This document shows positions 33,913 to 44,002 of a stretch of 64,000 nt of DNA, piece by piece. This DNA comes from Filosporella fistucella. Lineage: Eukaryota > Ascomycota > Leotiomycetes > Helotiales. The stretch lies in contig JAQJZZ010000002.1 in NCBI GenBank assembly GCA_030077755.1, positions 1,240,001-1,304,000 of the forward strand, read 5' to 3'. The position numbers and the translations under genes are program-made. The notes below the pieces were generated by a model. It did no database searches, was not told the DNA's origin, and worked only from the letters and a program-made list of their open reading frames with translations. Numbering within the stretch: position 1 is the stretch's first letter; each line of letters opens with the position of its first letter.

Positions 33913-34085
33913 CAAAACGGAAAGGCAATGACTGGAAAGGAGCAGGTTGTCACTTCCTTTGACTTCAAAGAGCAACACAAATTTGCAGGAAGGAACGCAG
34001 GAAGGAACGCAGAAAAGCAAAACGGAAAGGCAAGAGCTGAGCGAGAAGGGAAGATGTTCGTTTCCTTCTACTTGAAAGCTGACAA
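33913..34085 (+). repeat. imperfect direct repeat, 105-bp period, in a Lys-rich open frame
   Basis: The word caaaacggaaaggcaa starts at 33913 and again at 34018, exactly 105 bp (35 codons) apart; both are followed after about 35 bp by a ttcc-tt-tactt-aaag block. Inside lies a smaller exact 12-bp tandem (ggaaggaacgca, 33989-34012). The plus frame stays open from 33832 to 34122 through both copies, but begins with TTG, with the first ATG at 33928. Confidence 0.6.
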
Positions 34086-36219
34086 TACCTCGGGAAGGTA
34101 CAGACACGTTCGAACGCTGTGAAGGAACTCCTGATAACGTGTGGAATTATTTAAGAAATGCAACAGAATATGCGAAGTTTGCAACGGCGGTCCTCGCAGC
34201 ACGCAAGAGGCCAAGTTTGCGATCTAGAAGCGACTTGAAACACTCGAGATAGCCACAGACCGATAAATCACATGTCCGGTCTCTCGAGATCCAGAGTCCT
34301 TGTCGAGGTATCAAACGCAGCTTGCTCTCCAAGGCTCCATGCTACTGGGATATTCAGTGCGCGAGAAGCGTGACTTACTTGGATTACTTCAAGCTATATA
34401 GGAAAATTCTTACACTGCGTTTACTAAACACGTACAAGTAGCTAAGTGCACAAATAAGAACGCTTCCAATGTTATCAATTCGGGCGGGTTGACCCTGTTG
34501 GAGGACACTACATACTGATCTTGTGGTAAATTGATAACCCAGGAGGGCATCCTGAATATGGTAAACAACCCATGATCATGCTGCTCCCCCTTTCCGGGAC
34601 CACCACGAGCCAGCTTCAGGTGTTCATATCGATAGAATGTATCCATCCTCCAAACCAAGTATTATGAGCGTCCGGAGTTCCCCAGCCAAGAAAGAAAATC
34701 TGGAATATGTCGGAGATGCAATCTACCTATATTAAGCCCACTGGCTAGTTCAGGATAACGAATAGGAGCGGAAACAAATATGTCCAGACCCAATTAAAGA
34801 AAAAGATATTCGAAATGTCGTTAAAATGGACTCCTCATTCGCCAGCGCACGAGCATCATAGCGAACCGTTCACCACTTGCCCCGCTATTTTCGAACATAC
34901 CTGGGTAGTTCCAGCGTCCCTCCCACTCCCAGCATAACATTTCAAAGTCAGATAAATCTGTTACGAACGAATATTGCCGTTATATTCTATCGCAATTTCT
35001 GTGACTCTGCAAACTTATTACCTTAATTGTAACTAGTTCTCCTTAATCACGAAGAAGAGATTTTAAATCTAACAGGTATCTTATGTCACTGTCTCGATTT
35101 CTTGATACAAAGAACTTACCATTTATACGGGTAGTCTGATATATACAGATGCCATCCGACTTATATTATTATTTTTGCAAATAGTTTCAATATAGCTGGA
35201 ATTATCCGGTTTCCGACAAGCTTTTCAAATAAAGCGATATTTATCTTTGTGAATTTTAGGAATAAAATCAGTGACTAAGACTTGCAATCAAGATACTAGG
35301 GCGGAAGATGTCATAATAAGAATCCCTTCACACATAATGCCCCATGGAGCTCTTTGCATTTCAATATCAGGCAAAGCTCGATTATCATCCATCGCAAGAC
35401 AGTCGAGAATTTCATTACCTGGTACCCACATAGGCTACGGGCTTAAGCCCTTCGAGGGTTTGGAAAGAGATTTAACCTAAACGTACTAGCATTTGGCAGT
35501 AGAACTTTAACAGATGGAATTAGCGCTGATAAATCCATACACTAAAGCATCGTGATAAGATTCGTGTTCTCCTAGCGACATGAAGGCAGAAGATAGCAAT
35601 GCAAGATACGGGTCACACTACTCTGATCTTACGATCACTGAATGTATATTCCAAAGACGAAAATTGCAAGAGAAAGAACCGATTATCAAAGCAAAAAGAC
35701 ACCCAGACTTTCAATTACAGCGACTGTTTGCGGCAGTAAAAAGCTAGATTGAAGCCCAACAAGATTTCGCGGAGTTCTGGTACAAGATGTAGTGCCAAGA
35801 GGTGTGACAACCCCACCTCTGATTGTAATTTTTTCTTGTGGCACAGCTTTACTTAAATCTATGCCGATGATCTAACAGCGAAAGTATGCACCATGGCTCT
35901 ACAGCTTGCTCAGATGGGATACGTGAAGATGATAAATCAAGAGTACGTTCTGCCTGAGGCCCTTGATAAGTAGCCCCCGGTTGAAACCGGATTGATAATT
36001 TTGGACTTGGCAGACCATGAGAATTCTGAGTGCATTTGGACTCTATAAACTTAGGGAGACGGGTATAGTAATTGTGAGCGAGAAAATTTGATAGAACGGA
36101 ATTTGCTTGTGTGCGATTTGTGAGCCACGTCCAGAGAAAATCAGGACGGCAGGATTTCTTTGTGATAGCAAAATTTAAGAGTCGTCCAAGACTACGATGT
36201 TGGTGCCCAGCATATTACA

Positions 36220-36530
36220 TCATTTGCCCTCTTCTACATTCTCCATAGATGGCAAGCGGTAGATTGCAGAGGCTGATCTGAAAGTAATTCCTGTATCAAT
36301 TTCGCTGTGCTCATCGGCTGCTTCTTTGCTGCATCGAAGCACCCACTTCCATGAGTTTGCAACACAGTCCTGGACCATGCCCTAAATTTTGTTTTCGGGC
36401 AGCTTCTGGAGATTCCCTCGAACTGAATCTGTATCTTCTGGCAAGAATTTAAATCGCAAGACCGAAAGCGGGCAACTGTTTTGCTGCGACCAACTCTTGA
36501 GTCTCGCTGATAGTCTGGTAATCTTGAAAT
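36220..36530 (-). pseudogene. possible broken gene fragment, no family recognised
   Basis: On the minus strand the segment 36220-36378 reads from an ATG as 52 residues with protein-like composition (VQDCVANSWKWVLRC, then SASAIYRLPSMENVEEGK). Directly upstream the same frame continues (ARLKSWSQQNSCPLSVLRFK ... NLQKLPENK) but is cut by a TAG at 36382-36384. The TAG could come from CAG by a single C-to-T change, as RIP or deamination would cause. I do not know the family; this may be chance. Confidence 0.3.
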
Positions 36531-37071
36531 GAAAAGATCAGCAGCGTTCTAAAGCCACAGGTAGACTGCCTGCACCATATCGAAACTTTTGGAGCCTATA
36601 GACCAGCTATGACCAACTACTGGTATGGAATTTTGACAGATGCTGAGTTGACTGTCCATTATCGTGAAGTATCTTCAGAAGATGATATTAACACTGTCCC
36701 CGTGAAGCTGAAATGCAGCACATAGGTGGGGTATAACACCCAAGCGAGCCCCTATCATGCAGATTCCGGTGCTGTGTTTTTACAAACGTCATGATCTTGT
36801 AATAGGTAAGACTTCGTCTTCATACTATTTTAAATATTGCACCTGCTGTATGTTATATTGTATGGCATATCTAAATGCATGCAAATTCTCGATCATTAAT
36901 TGGAATAAGTTGCATTTTGAGAAACTACCTGAGGTAAGGTACTTTCGTCGGCTCACTGTACCTCCCCACCCCACCTTTCCCGCACAGGCGGCTCCTCTTA
37001 CTTAGCTCCATCACTTATCGATTAGGTCGAGGAGCTCAAAGCACTTGCATCAACCACATACCTACGTGATC

Positions 37072-39290
37072 ATGGCTCGATTAGAAACTCTACCATCAGA
37101 AATAATATTTCATATCTCTCGCTGTCAGTATGGATGTTCTATTCATGGTCACTGCTGACAATCAAACCCAGTTCTTGAACCTTTGGATATTGTGCATCTC
37201 CAGCACGTCAGCAAGCGCCTTTTAAGCCTCGGCCGTGATGATACCCTCTGGAGGGAGCAATGTTTCAGCAACTCTTCCTTCCTCACAAATCTGCGACGCC
37301 GCAGAGACCTGATCACTCGTGAAGATGATCAGGAGACTCAATTTCGAGACCTTGCTTTAGCTTTGGCAACTGGTAATGGACTGGGCGATTCAAGACTTCT
37401 GCAACCCAGGGAGGAGGCCCGAGATGCCAAAGCTAGATCCAATGAGAAGATAAGGATTATGGCAAATTGGGACCCTAGCTATCCAAAGGAGAAAGTGAGC
37501 TGGTACGACGAGTACATTGCTAGACACGCCCCGATCTCTACGAGTTGGCTCCAGCAACCCCGGAATCGCGAAAGTCCAGAGAAGGAATACTTGGAAGTTC
37601 GTGGCATGGGTATTTACACACCGAATGGGGAATCAGATGCGACTCTGGTTGTTGGCCCACTTGATGATGGAAGTGTCTGTATCTGGGATATCAGTGGAAA
37701 ACAAGGGCGTAAAGGTAGTATTGTGGCCAGGAGCAAGATGGGATTGCTTACAGCACCACATTCTGGACCTGGAAAGCGCGCAAAACTGATCAGCACTGGA
37801 GTAACTGAATGTGTTAGTGTGGACAGTGCCCGACGACGAGCATTTTTTGCCATTCAGAGTGGTATGTTATTATTTTCTATTTTTACAGCCCTGGCCACTA
37901 TCGCAACCTCTTTCAATAGCATTACATATTTCGGGCGCATCGGTAACACGACCATTCTCGGATTGAAAGGTACCGAAATGAGCCTCTGAGATACATATCT
38001 GGTTTAGTGACAAGAGTGTTCTTGTCCCACGCTGTGAGATTAATTGCTTCCTGCTCACCTTGATGCTTGCTCAAGTCTGTTAGACCTCGTGGCTAACAAC
38101 TGCAAGGTCTCATTGAGGTTGATCTTGAAACACTCTCTACAATCAGCCATGAGAGATTTCCTTTCTCAATTACCGCACTGTCAGAAGCGAAGCATCCTGT
38201 CCCACTCACTGTCGGTACAAACCTTTCACTCTACCTTCATGATTCTAGAACACGAAGATCATCTGGGCAGGGCGATACTGATTCAGATCGCCTCGATTCC
38301 TACGATGCAGCTTTTGGATATCTCACAAGAACAGGGTCACTTGACTTTCGGAGTGTATTGAATCCGGAGCCTAGTCCTTTGTATGCTCATTTGCATCACC
38401 CAGGTCCTCTGAGTATTTTGCATCTACCAAGCTCGGGCGATGAATGGGACGGCAATGGTGACATTTATGTTGCCGGCCGATTTCCTAGCATTCTTAACTA
38501 TGACCGCAGATTCTTCCCGAAATTGCGCGGCACTATACATTCTGGGGCACGATTGTGCAGCATGACATTTCTACCACATCCATTTGCATCCATGGAGAAA
38601 GATCTATCTCGCCGTGGAGAACTTACTGTGGAGCAGGTTTGGGAATCGAAGACACGTCCTGGAAAGACCTTGATCGCAGTCGGTGAGTACAACAGTAAAG
38701 GCTCGCTAGAGATGTACGGATTATCTCCAGATCCACATCTCAATACCAACTCATCGGAGTTTTCAGCGGGGAGCTTGCAAAACTCGACCATGAAGAACCG
38801 CCAGACTTCATCCAGTTCTAAATTACTCTCTGTCTCAAACCACGGCACCAGAATTGTTGTTTCCGACGGAGGCGGCAATCTGAAATGGCTTGAAAGAGAT
38901 GGTTTTACAGAAGCCAGAAGATGGAATATCGGACATGGTTCTATAGAAGCCCCACGTGGAATCTTCGGTACTCTCGGAGACAGCTACATGGATCCGGGTT
39001 CCGGAGATATCGTGATAAAGCTTGCCAATACACATGCCGGGCGTGAAGAGAAAGCTGTTAACGAAGATGACCTGCTTATGTGGACGGGTGAGAAAATAGG
39101 GCTGTTGAGTTTCTCCAGCCAGCCCGGCTTCGCGGCCGAAGATTTTGAGGATCAGGGAGTCAAGACGCCGGCGCAAATTAATCGGGAGAGGGAGGAGAAA
39201 ACCTATGCTGAAACGATGGGTAGAGCGCTGGAAGCTAATGCCAATGAAGTGCGTTGGATGAGGGGTTTAGGTCTTGGAAATCCGAGTTAG
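37072..39290 (+). CDS. F-box protein with a WD40-like C-terminal region
   Basis: Substrate adaptor candidate for an SCF ubiquitin ligase. Three exons: 37072-37123, 37172-37861 and 38107-39290 (641 aa). The F-box is formed only across the first splice: ETLPSEIIFHIS + RFLEPLDIVHLQHVSKRLL, residues 5-35, then DDTLWREQCF. The middle has blade-like pieces (ATLVVGPLDDGSVCIWDISG; TVGTNLSLYLHDSR; GDIYVAGRFPSILNYDRRFF; TLIAVGEYNSKGSLEMYGLS), consistent with a beta-propeller. The second intron (37862-38106) is 245 bp, long for this window, and ends in AAG after a CTAAC branch point. Joining there restores QSGLIEVDLETLSTIS, which suits the propeller. The first donor, GTCAGT, is also off consensus. Confidence 0.85.
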
Positions 39291-42168
39291 ATGTCGAGAG
39301 AGTGGATGAGTATCTGATTTTCTTTCCTTTTGATGCTTGGTATGCATGGTATTCAGCAGATAATCCATACAATAGAAGTAGAAGTGGGCGTCTTCTGCAT
39401 GCACTTGAACTCGGATCTATCCTATGGCTACAATTCGGGAATAAACAAGGTCAGACGACTCTCTCGAGTCAAGGCGAGTTGTAACTGTGCCGTAGAACAA
39501 TCTGCTGTACAACAATACATCCCACTCTGCGCGCTGGGTAGCTCGCCGTCATTCGTATTACCTTTGTTCCCCAGTTTTCTATCCTCGTTACCATACCATA
39601 ATAGCAACAATACACACAAATCCCCTTAATCGGTAGAATGGTCACGAAACGCCATAAATCTCACATCTCCTCGCCTCGGAAAACACTTGGCCAAAGGGCA
39701 ACGTTGATCCTCTCGACTTCTTCGCGGCAGCAGGACCAAGAGAATGGGAACAAATCGTGTATACCATATCAGTGATTGGTGTATCCGGGCATAGTGGCCC
39801 TTTTGTAGCTGGGTTATCCCTCCTATTCTCACACATTAGATAGATGCCGTAAGTGGGGTAATATTACAGAGACATTGTTGGAGTCTTGCGAGTACAATAA
39901 CTGTATGGATTGGAAGTAAAAATTGCCTGTTGAAGTAGTGATCTGTTCCCGTATCCAGGTCAGATGTGTACGCTGCTGTTTGAGGCGAATATGTATGCTG
40001 ATCTGTTTGCGTGTCGGAGAGTGGATGGGTAAGGGGTGCATATCTTAAGACGAGGCTGTGGATCAGGTGGATATTGGTTTGCCTCGGTCTAGAATCAATT
40101 TTACGAAATTGGGTAGAGGTGTGTTGGCAGCAGCCTTGTTGGCAGTTTGTTGTTGATACTTACTGGCTATTTGGTAGTTTCAACAGCCTTGGAGATTTCA
40201 TGGGTGTTGTTGTGCTTTGCCGAGTATATTGCAAACACATTCAGACACTGAATTAACCTTGCAAGCTACAACCTTGTCTAGACTTTCGATGCACGCGAAA
40301 CAATGGTCCCGTTTTTATAGGAAGTATATCGTGTGGTTTTACATGCCGATCTTATCTCTGCATAAACGTTATTGTAATTTGTGGTTCTGGAAGCTTGAAT
40401 TGAGGGAAATTGTGCATGATCCTGTTCCTGGTGTCAACTGTTAATCTTCTTCTATTGAGAAGGTTAAAAGTAATGGATTCGTCATGAGTGGTTGACAACG
40501 GTACATCCCGCATTATTTTAAATTGTGATACTTTCCTGGTTGATAGATTCAGAATAAGAGTTGCCGAAGTCCGATTACGAAATTAAAGTGGTTTGCATAG
40601 CCGATAACCTTGCCTCGTTTGTCATCGCCCTTTGGAAAGTATATCTTCAAACATAAAATTTTTGCCTCTTCTCATTGGCGCATGACGAATGTCCTTGTTA
40701 GATTACACGTCTCCGATAAACTTGAACATCGGCTACAATGGAAAAGCTATTGCTGACGCAGCCTGGTCCACATACGAGGATGAATACGAATTGTGTCTCG
40801 GTGGCAATAGCCTCTTGTGAAATCTATCAGCCTCGGGCAACCGTTGCCAGCCACCAGATTAGCTTTTGAAGGAAATAGAACGGTGACAATCAGCCTCAAA
40901 GTCAGGGTTTGCCTTTTTCGAGAGCGTGATCCAAGATGGAAGCAATGAAATGATTTTGATGCTCGACATTGCTCTTGCAGGACGAACTTGCCCTTCCACA
41001 TACTGCCACATAGGCTCTTCTCTTCTCTATGGTTGAAAACGGACTGCAACGTTCTCCTCAGCAGTGGATGGTGGTCTGCATCACAGTCTTCTTATACCAG
41101 CCATCCCAACCGTCCGACAGCCTCGAGCTCATCTCACGGTCCGCTAGGTTCAGGTCAGGGCGTTTCTTCCTTGCGCATCCGGTGGCAAAAGCATCGATTT
41201 CCACAAAGTTTATCGTCCGAAGTTGTGTTGAATACCAATCAGAATGGCGAGGCTACGCGGATGCCAATACTTCGCTCGTTACCTTAACCTATTTTCCGCT
41301 CCGCAATTGTACACCGCTATTCGATATGTGCCACAACCACAAGGTGAAAGTGCGGTGCACGGCTCAAGACTTGAACCTCTTACCACTTCGAACACTCCAT
41401 GACCATCCATTTCACTCTTCAACGCTCGCAAGTTTCAATGCTCTCCGAAGTCTCGTCTGAGAGATGTGCACCTAGGCGTGCTGCTTGCATAATATGAGCC
41501 CGTGAGGGTGTTGAAAGCGGAAAAGCGTTGAAGTACCAGCATCCTACTTGCTGCACTCTGTCTACGAGTCACACAGATTCCCATATCTATCCGTACACAA
41601 CACATCCGCATGGACTACGCTACCTACTATCCATGATCTATCCGTCCCATCGGTATACGCATACACTCCGAGACCATCTCACCACATCATTATCACACCA
41701 GCCCCCCAGCTCTCGCCCACCAGAAACGCTTTTATCTCTGTCCCGTGGGGTGTACTTAATAAACGATCAACATCACCTAGCACTACTCTTGAGCTAGCAC
41801 CAAGCATACACCAAGCTCCCACTATCAAACGCAGAGTACTTCCTTGAAAGTCAGCCTCACAGACCGTCCATTGGTCCCGACGCAGGTGGTGTTCAAAAGC
41901 AAGTCAAATCTCATCGTCTTTCCTCTCGTCTCTGCACCTCTACTGCATGTTATTACATATAGCCTCTGAGCTCTCGTAGCCCTGCAACATCGTCCGCCTT
42001 ATTTCTGTATTGGCCACAAAAGCTGCACGGGACATAACTGAGGCGTTTGCAAGTTCAAAAGCCCCGAAAAGATAATTAGCATTGAAATCCCATTACCATT
42101 TGCTGGGATAGATTGCACAAACTATTTGTTTCTATTTTCTACTCGTTTTTCCTTTCTTCACCTCTTTG
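39291..42168. other. 2.9 kb intergenic region
   Basis: 3' UTR of the F-box gene, then a mixed region. A 64-codon ATG-started Cys-containing frame on the minus strand (39642-39836) is listed separately. A 143-codon frame at 41029-41460 (plus) has no features. From about 41500 the plus strand is CT/CA-rich, probably promoter and leader of the SprT-like gene. Confidence 0.5.
39642..39836 (-). CDS. possible small Cys-containing protein, unknown
   Basis: ATG-started 64-codon frame. It opens MCENRRDNPATKGPLCPD and continues ITDMVYTICSHSLGPAAAKK. The MC start and the Y..C.H pattern remind me of very small Cys/His proteins often annotated in filamentous ascomycetes. No splice signals are needed. Evidence is only composition and pattern; it could be chance. 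Confidence 0.3.
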   Translation of the reverse strand: MCENRRDNPATKGPLCPDTPITDMVYTICSHSLGPAAAKKSRGSTLPFGQVFSEARRCEIYGVS

Positions 42169-43062
42169 ATGGCTGCTCTACTTCGAGTGAGCACGAGCCT
42201 AGAAAGCAAGCCAACCCGACGGCGAAAACACCATGTTCGACCAAGATCAAGGTCTCGCATACCCCCAAATGAGCCATATACTATTCGATCCTCCCCTCCT
42301 CGACAAATACAGCGGTCTCCCCCGCTTATGATGGCTGCTTTGAATGTATCGCAGTCATCACTCAGTGCGCCGATGGAGCATTTAAATGGCATCACGATGG
42401 AGCGAACCCCTTCAGGAAACTCCATCATGTCAGATACTCCATACATCCAGGCGCACGACAATACGTTCACCTATCGCGACCAAGATGCGCGGCAGTTAGT
42501 AGAAAACCACATGAAATGGTCTCCAAAAGACAGTCAACATGAACGCATCCTCCGAAAATTGATAAAACCACACCGTCGTCTCAGTCATGGATTTCTAGAT
42601 GATGAATACCTAGATAGTATCCTGACAGCAGCTGATACCGTCTTTTTCGGAAATAAGCTGTCGGGAAGAGTGCAGTGGGAATGGTCCTCGGATGGAAGGT
42701 ATAAGAGCGAGCTCATCGGTACCACTGCTCTACGGCGCTGCGCCCATCGCAAAGGCTACGAGACTCTCATCATCCTTTCTGAACCTATTCTGCGCAGCGA
42801 GCGTTACGATCGGCGGCTCCTCCTCTCAGCCTTCTTACACGAGCTGATTCACTGCTACCTCTTCATTCTTTGTGGCTTCGAAGCACGCATACAGGGAGGC
42901 CACACAGATGGTTTCCATGCTATTGCTAAGATAATTGATGATTGGGTCGGGGAAGGCTATTTGAGCCTGTGCAATATGAAGGCCAATCTCAACCATTTTA
43001 GGAAGGGATGTAACAGTGGAGGAGAGAGTGGACGGGAGGGATTTTGCTGGGAGGAGACATAA
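42169..43062 (+). CDS. SprT-like zinc metalloprotease domain protein
   Basis: Single exon, 297 aa, starting at ATG 42169. The first ~95 residues are basic and disordered (ESKPTRRRKHHVRPRSRSR). The SprT-like domain follows: DTVFFGNKLSGRVQWEW, then LLLSAFLHELIHCYLFI with HELIH at residues 224-228 (zinc ligands and catalytic Glu) and GGHTDGFHAIAKIIDDW supplying the further His. In the SPRTN/Wss1 class such enzymes cut DNA-protein crosslinks; whether this one does is inference. It lacks an obvious C-terminal zinc ribbon. Its convergent neighbour is chk1. Confidence 0.9.
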   Translation: MAALLRVSTSLESKPTRRRKHHVRPRSRSRIPPNEPYTIRSSPPRQIQRSPPLMMAALNVSQSSLSAPMEHLNGITMERTPSGNSIMSDTPYIQAHDNTFTYRDQDARQLVENHMKWSPKDSQHERILRKLIKPHRRLSHGFLDDEYLDSILTAADTVFFGNKLSGRVQWEWSSDGRYKSELIGTTALRRCAHRKGYETLIILSEPILRSERYDRRLLLSAFLHELIHCYLFILCGFEARIQGGHTDGFHAIAKIIDDWVGEGYLSLCNMKANLNHFRKGCNSGGESGREGFCWEET

Positions 43063-44002
43063 TCATGAAGGGTGTTCGCAGAGTCCGGGTCCTGATGTGA
43101 ATTTCCTGGAGTCTGTGGGAGGATATCTTTGACACCCTCTTTCCTCCAGGTTTCTTCACTTTGGCGGTCTCGGTCTCACTCCCACTCTCACTTCTCCCTT
43201 ACCGTCACTATTACTCCTACTTCCACCTTCATTTCTCCTTCGGCACTGGCGTTCACATATTCCTCGAAACGCCTTACGAGTTTCATTGCATTCATAGATG
43301 ACGCAGCATTAGACGTGTCTCCCTCCTATGGTTGGAGGAAGGCGTAGAGGAGTTATTCTATTTTGGTCTCTGGGGTGGCTATTGGTGTTCTCATCTTCAT
43401 CATTGAAGGCGTCGTTGCAACTTTAAATTGTTCATACGACAAAAGTTTCTGGGGTGTATATATAGGCTTTTTTTGTTGGCTGGGTGTCACGAGAGGGAAG
43501 ATGGTGTTTTATATTCTTGTTGACATATCACATTTAACTCCAATAAATTATTTTAACGCATCCTTGACTGCTGTCTAAACTCCGTTTGTTGTCAAATTAT
43601 TTACACGACTGTCCCAATTTCCGGTTGAAAATTACCATGCATGCTTCTCCTGGCTATCTAAGTCTACAATCCTCGTTGACAAGGCAAATCGGCGGATGTT
43701 CGGATACTAGAATTTATGAATAGCATACACATTTTCAAGATCATTTACGGGATTTTATTATTAGTGGGCAAAGGACGGGTGTGTGTTCCTCGATAGCTAG
43801 GAGACGCTGCCACAGAAGAGGACTTTCACGAGAACAATATACGTAGCTGCTAATCCAAGTGCCTCACACGTACCGTGGAGACAAAATACGTATTCTTCAT
43901 GACATTGACCCAAAACACCTCAACCTATGTATCCAACGCCAAACTATCTATCGCTAATTTCCAATTCCTCTGTGCAAAATAGGGAAACGCCGCGCCATGC
44001 CA
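43063..44002. other. convergent intergenic region, SprT-like / chk1
   Basis: Space for two 3' UTRs. A CT-rich tract at 43160-43260 (plus) makes a 72-codon Ser/Thr-rich frame with no ATG support. No gene seen. Confidence 0.6.

Larger units (their letters stand above)
33094..37071. other. 4 kb gene-poor region, AT-rich from about 34.4 kb
   Basis: 33094-33700 is the Ser-rich gene's leader/promoter with ACGCGT at 33114-33119 and 33329-33334. 33913-34080 carries an in-frame imperfect repeat. From about 34400 to 36950 the sequence is AT-rich with frequent stops and no intact gene; a broken frame is seen at 36220-36530 (minus). I infer old decayed DNA, possibly RIP-affected, but could not measure dinucleotide indices. 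Confidence 0.55.

Noticed and set aside
33832..34122. 96-codon Lys-rich frame
   Set aside because: Start codon is TTG and no gene structure supports it; reported as a repeat, not a CDS.
35430..35460. gcttaagccc near 35442, a word seen in 5S rRNA genes
   Set aside because: Surrounding sequence does not match 5S rRNA in either direction.
41029..41460. 143-codon plus frame
   Set aside because: ATG-started, but it overlaps another frame of similar length and has no motif or splice context.
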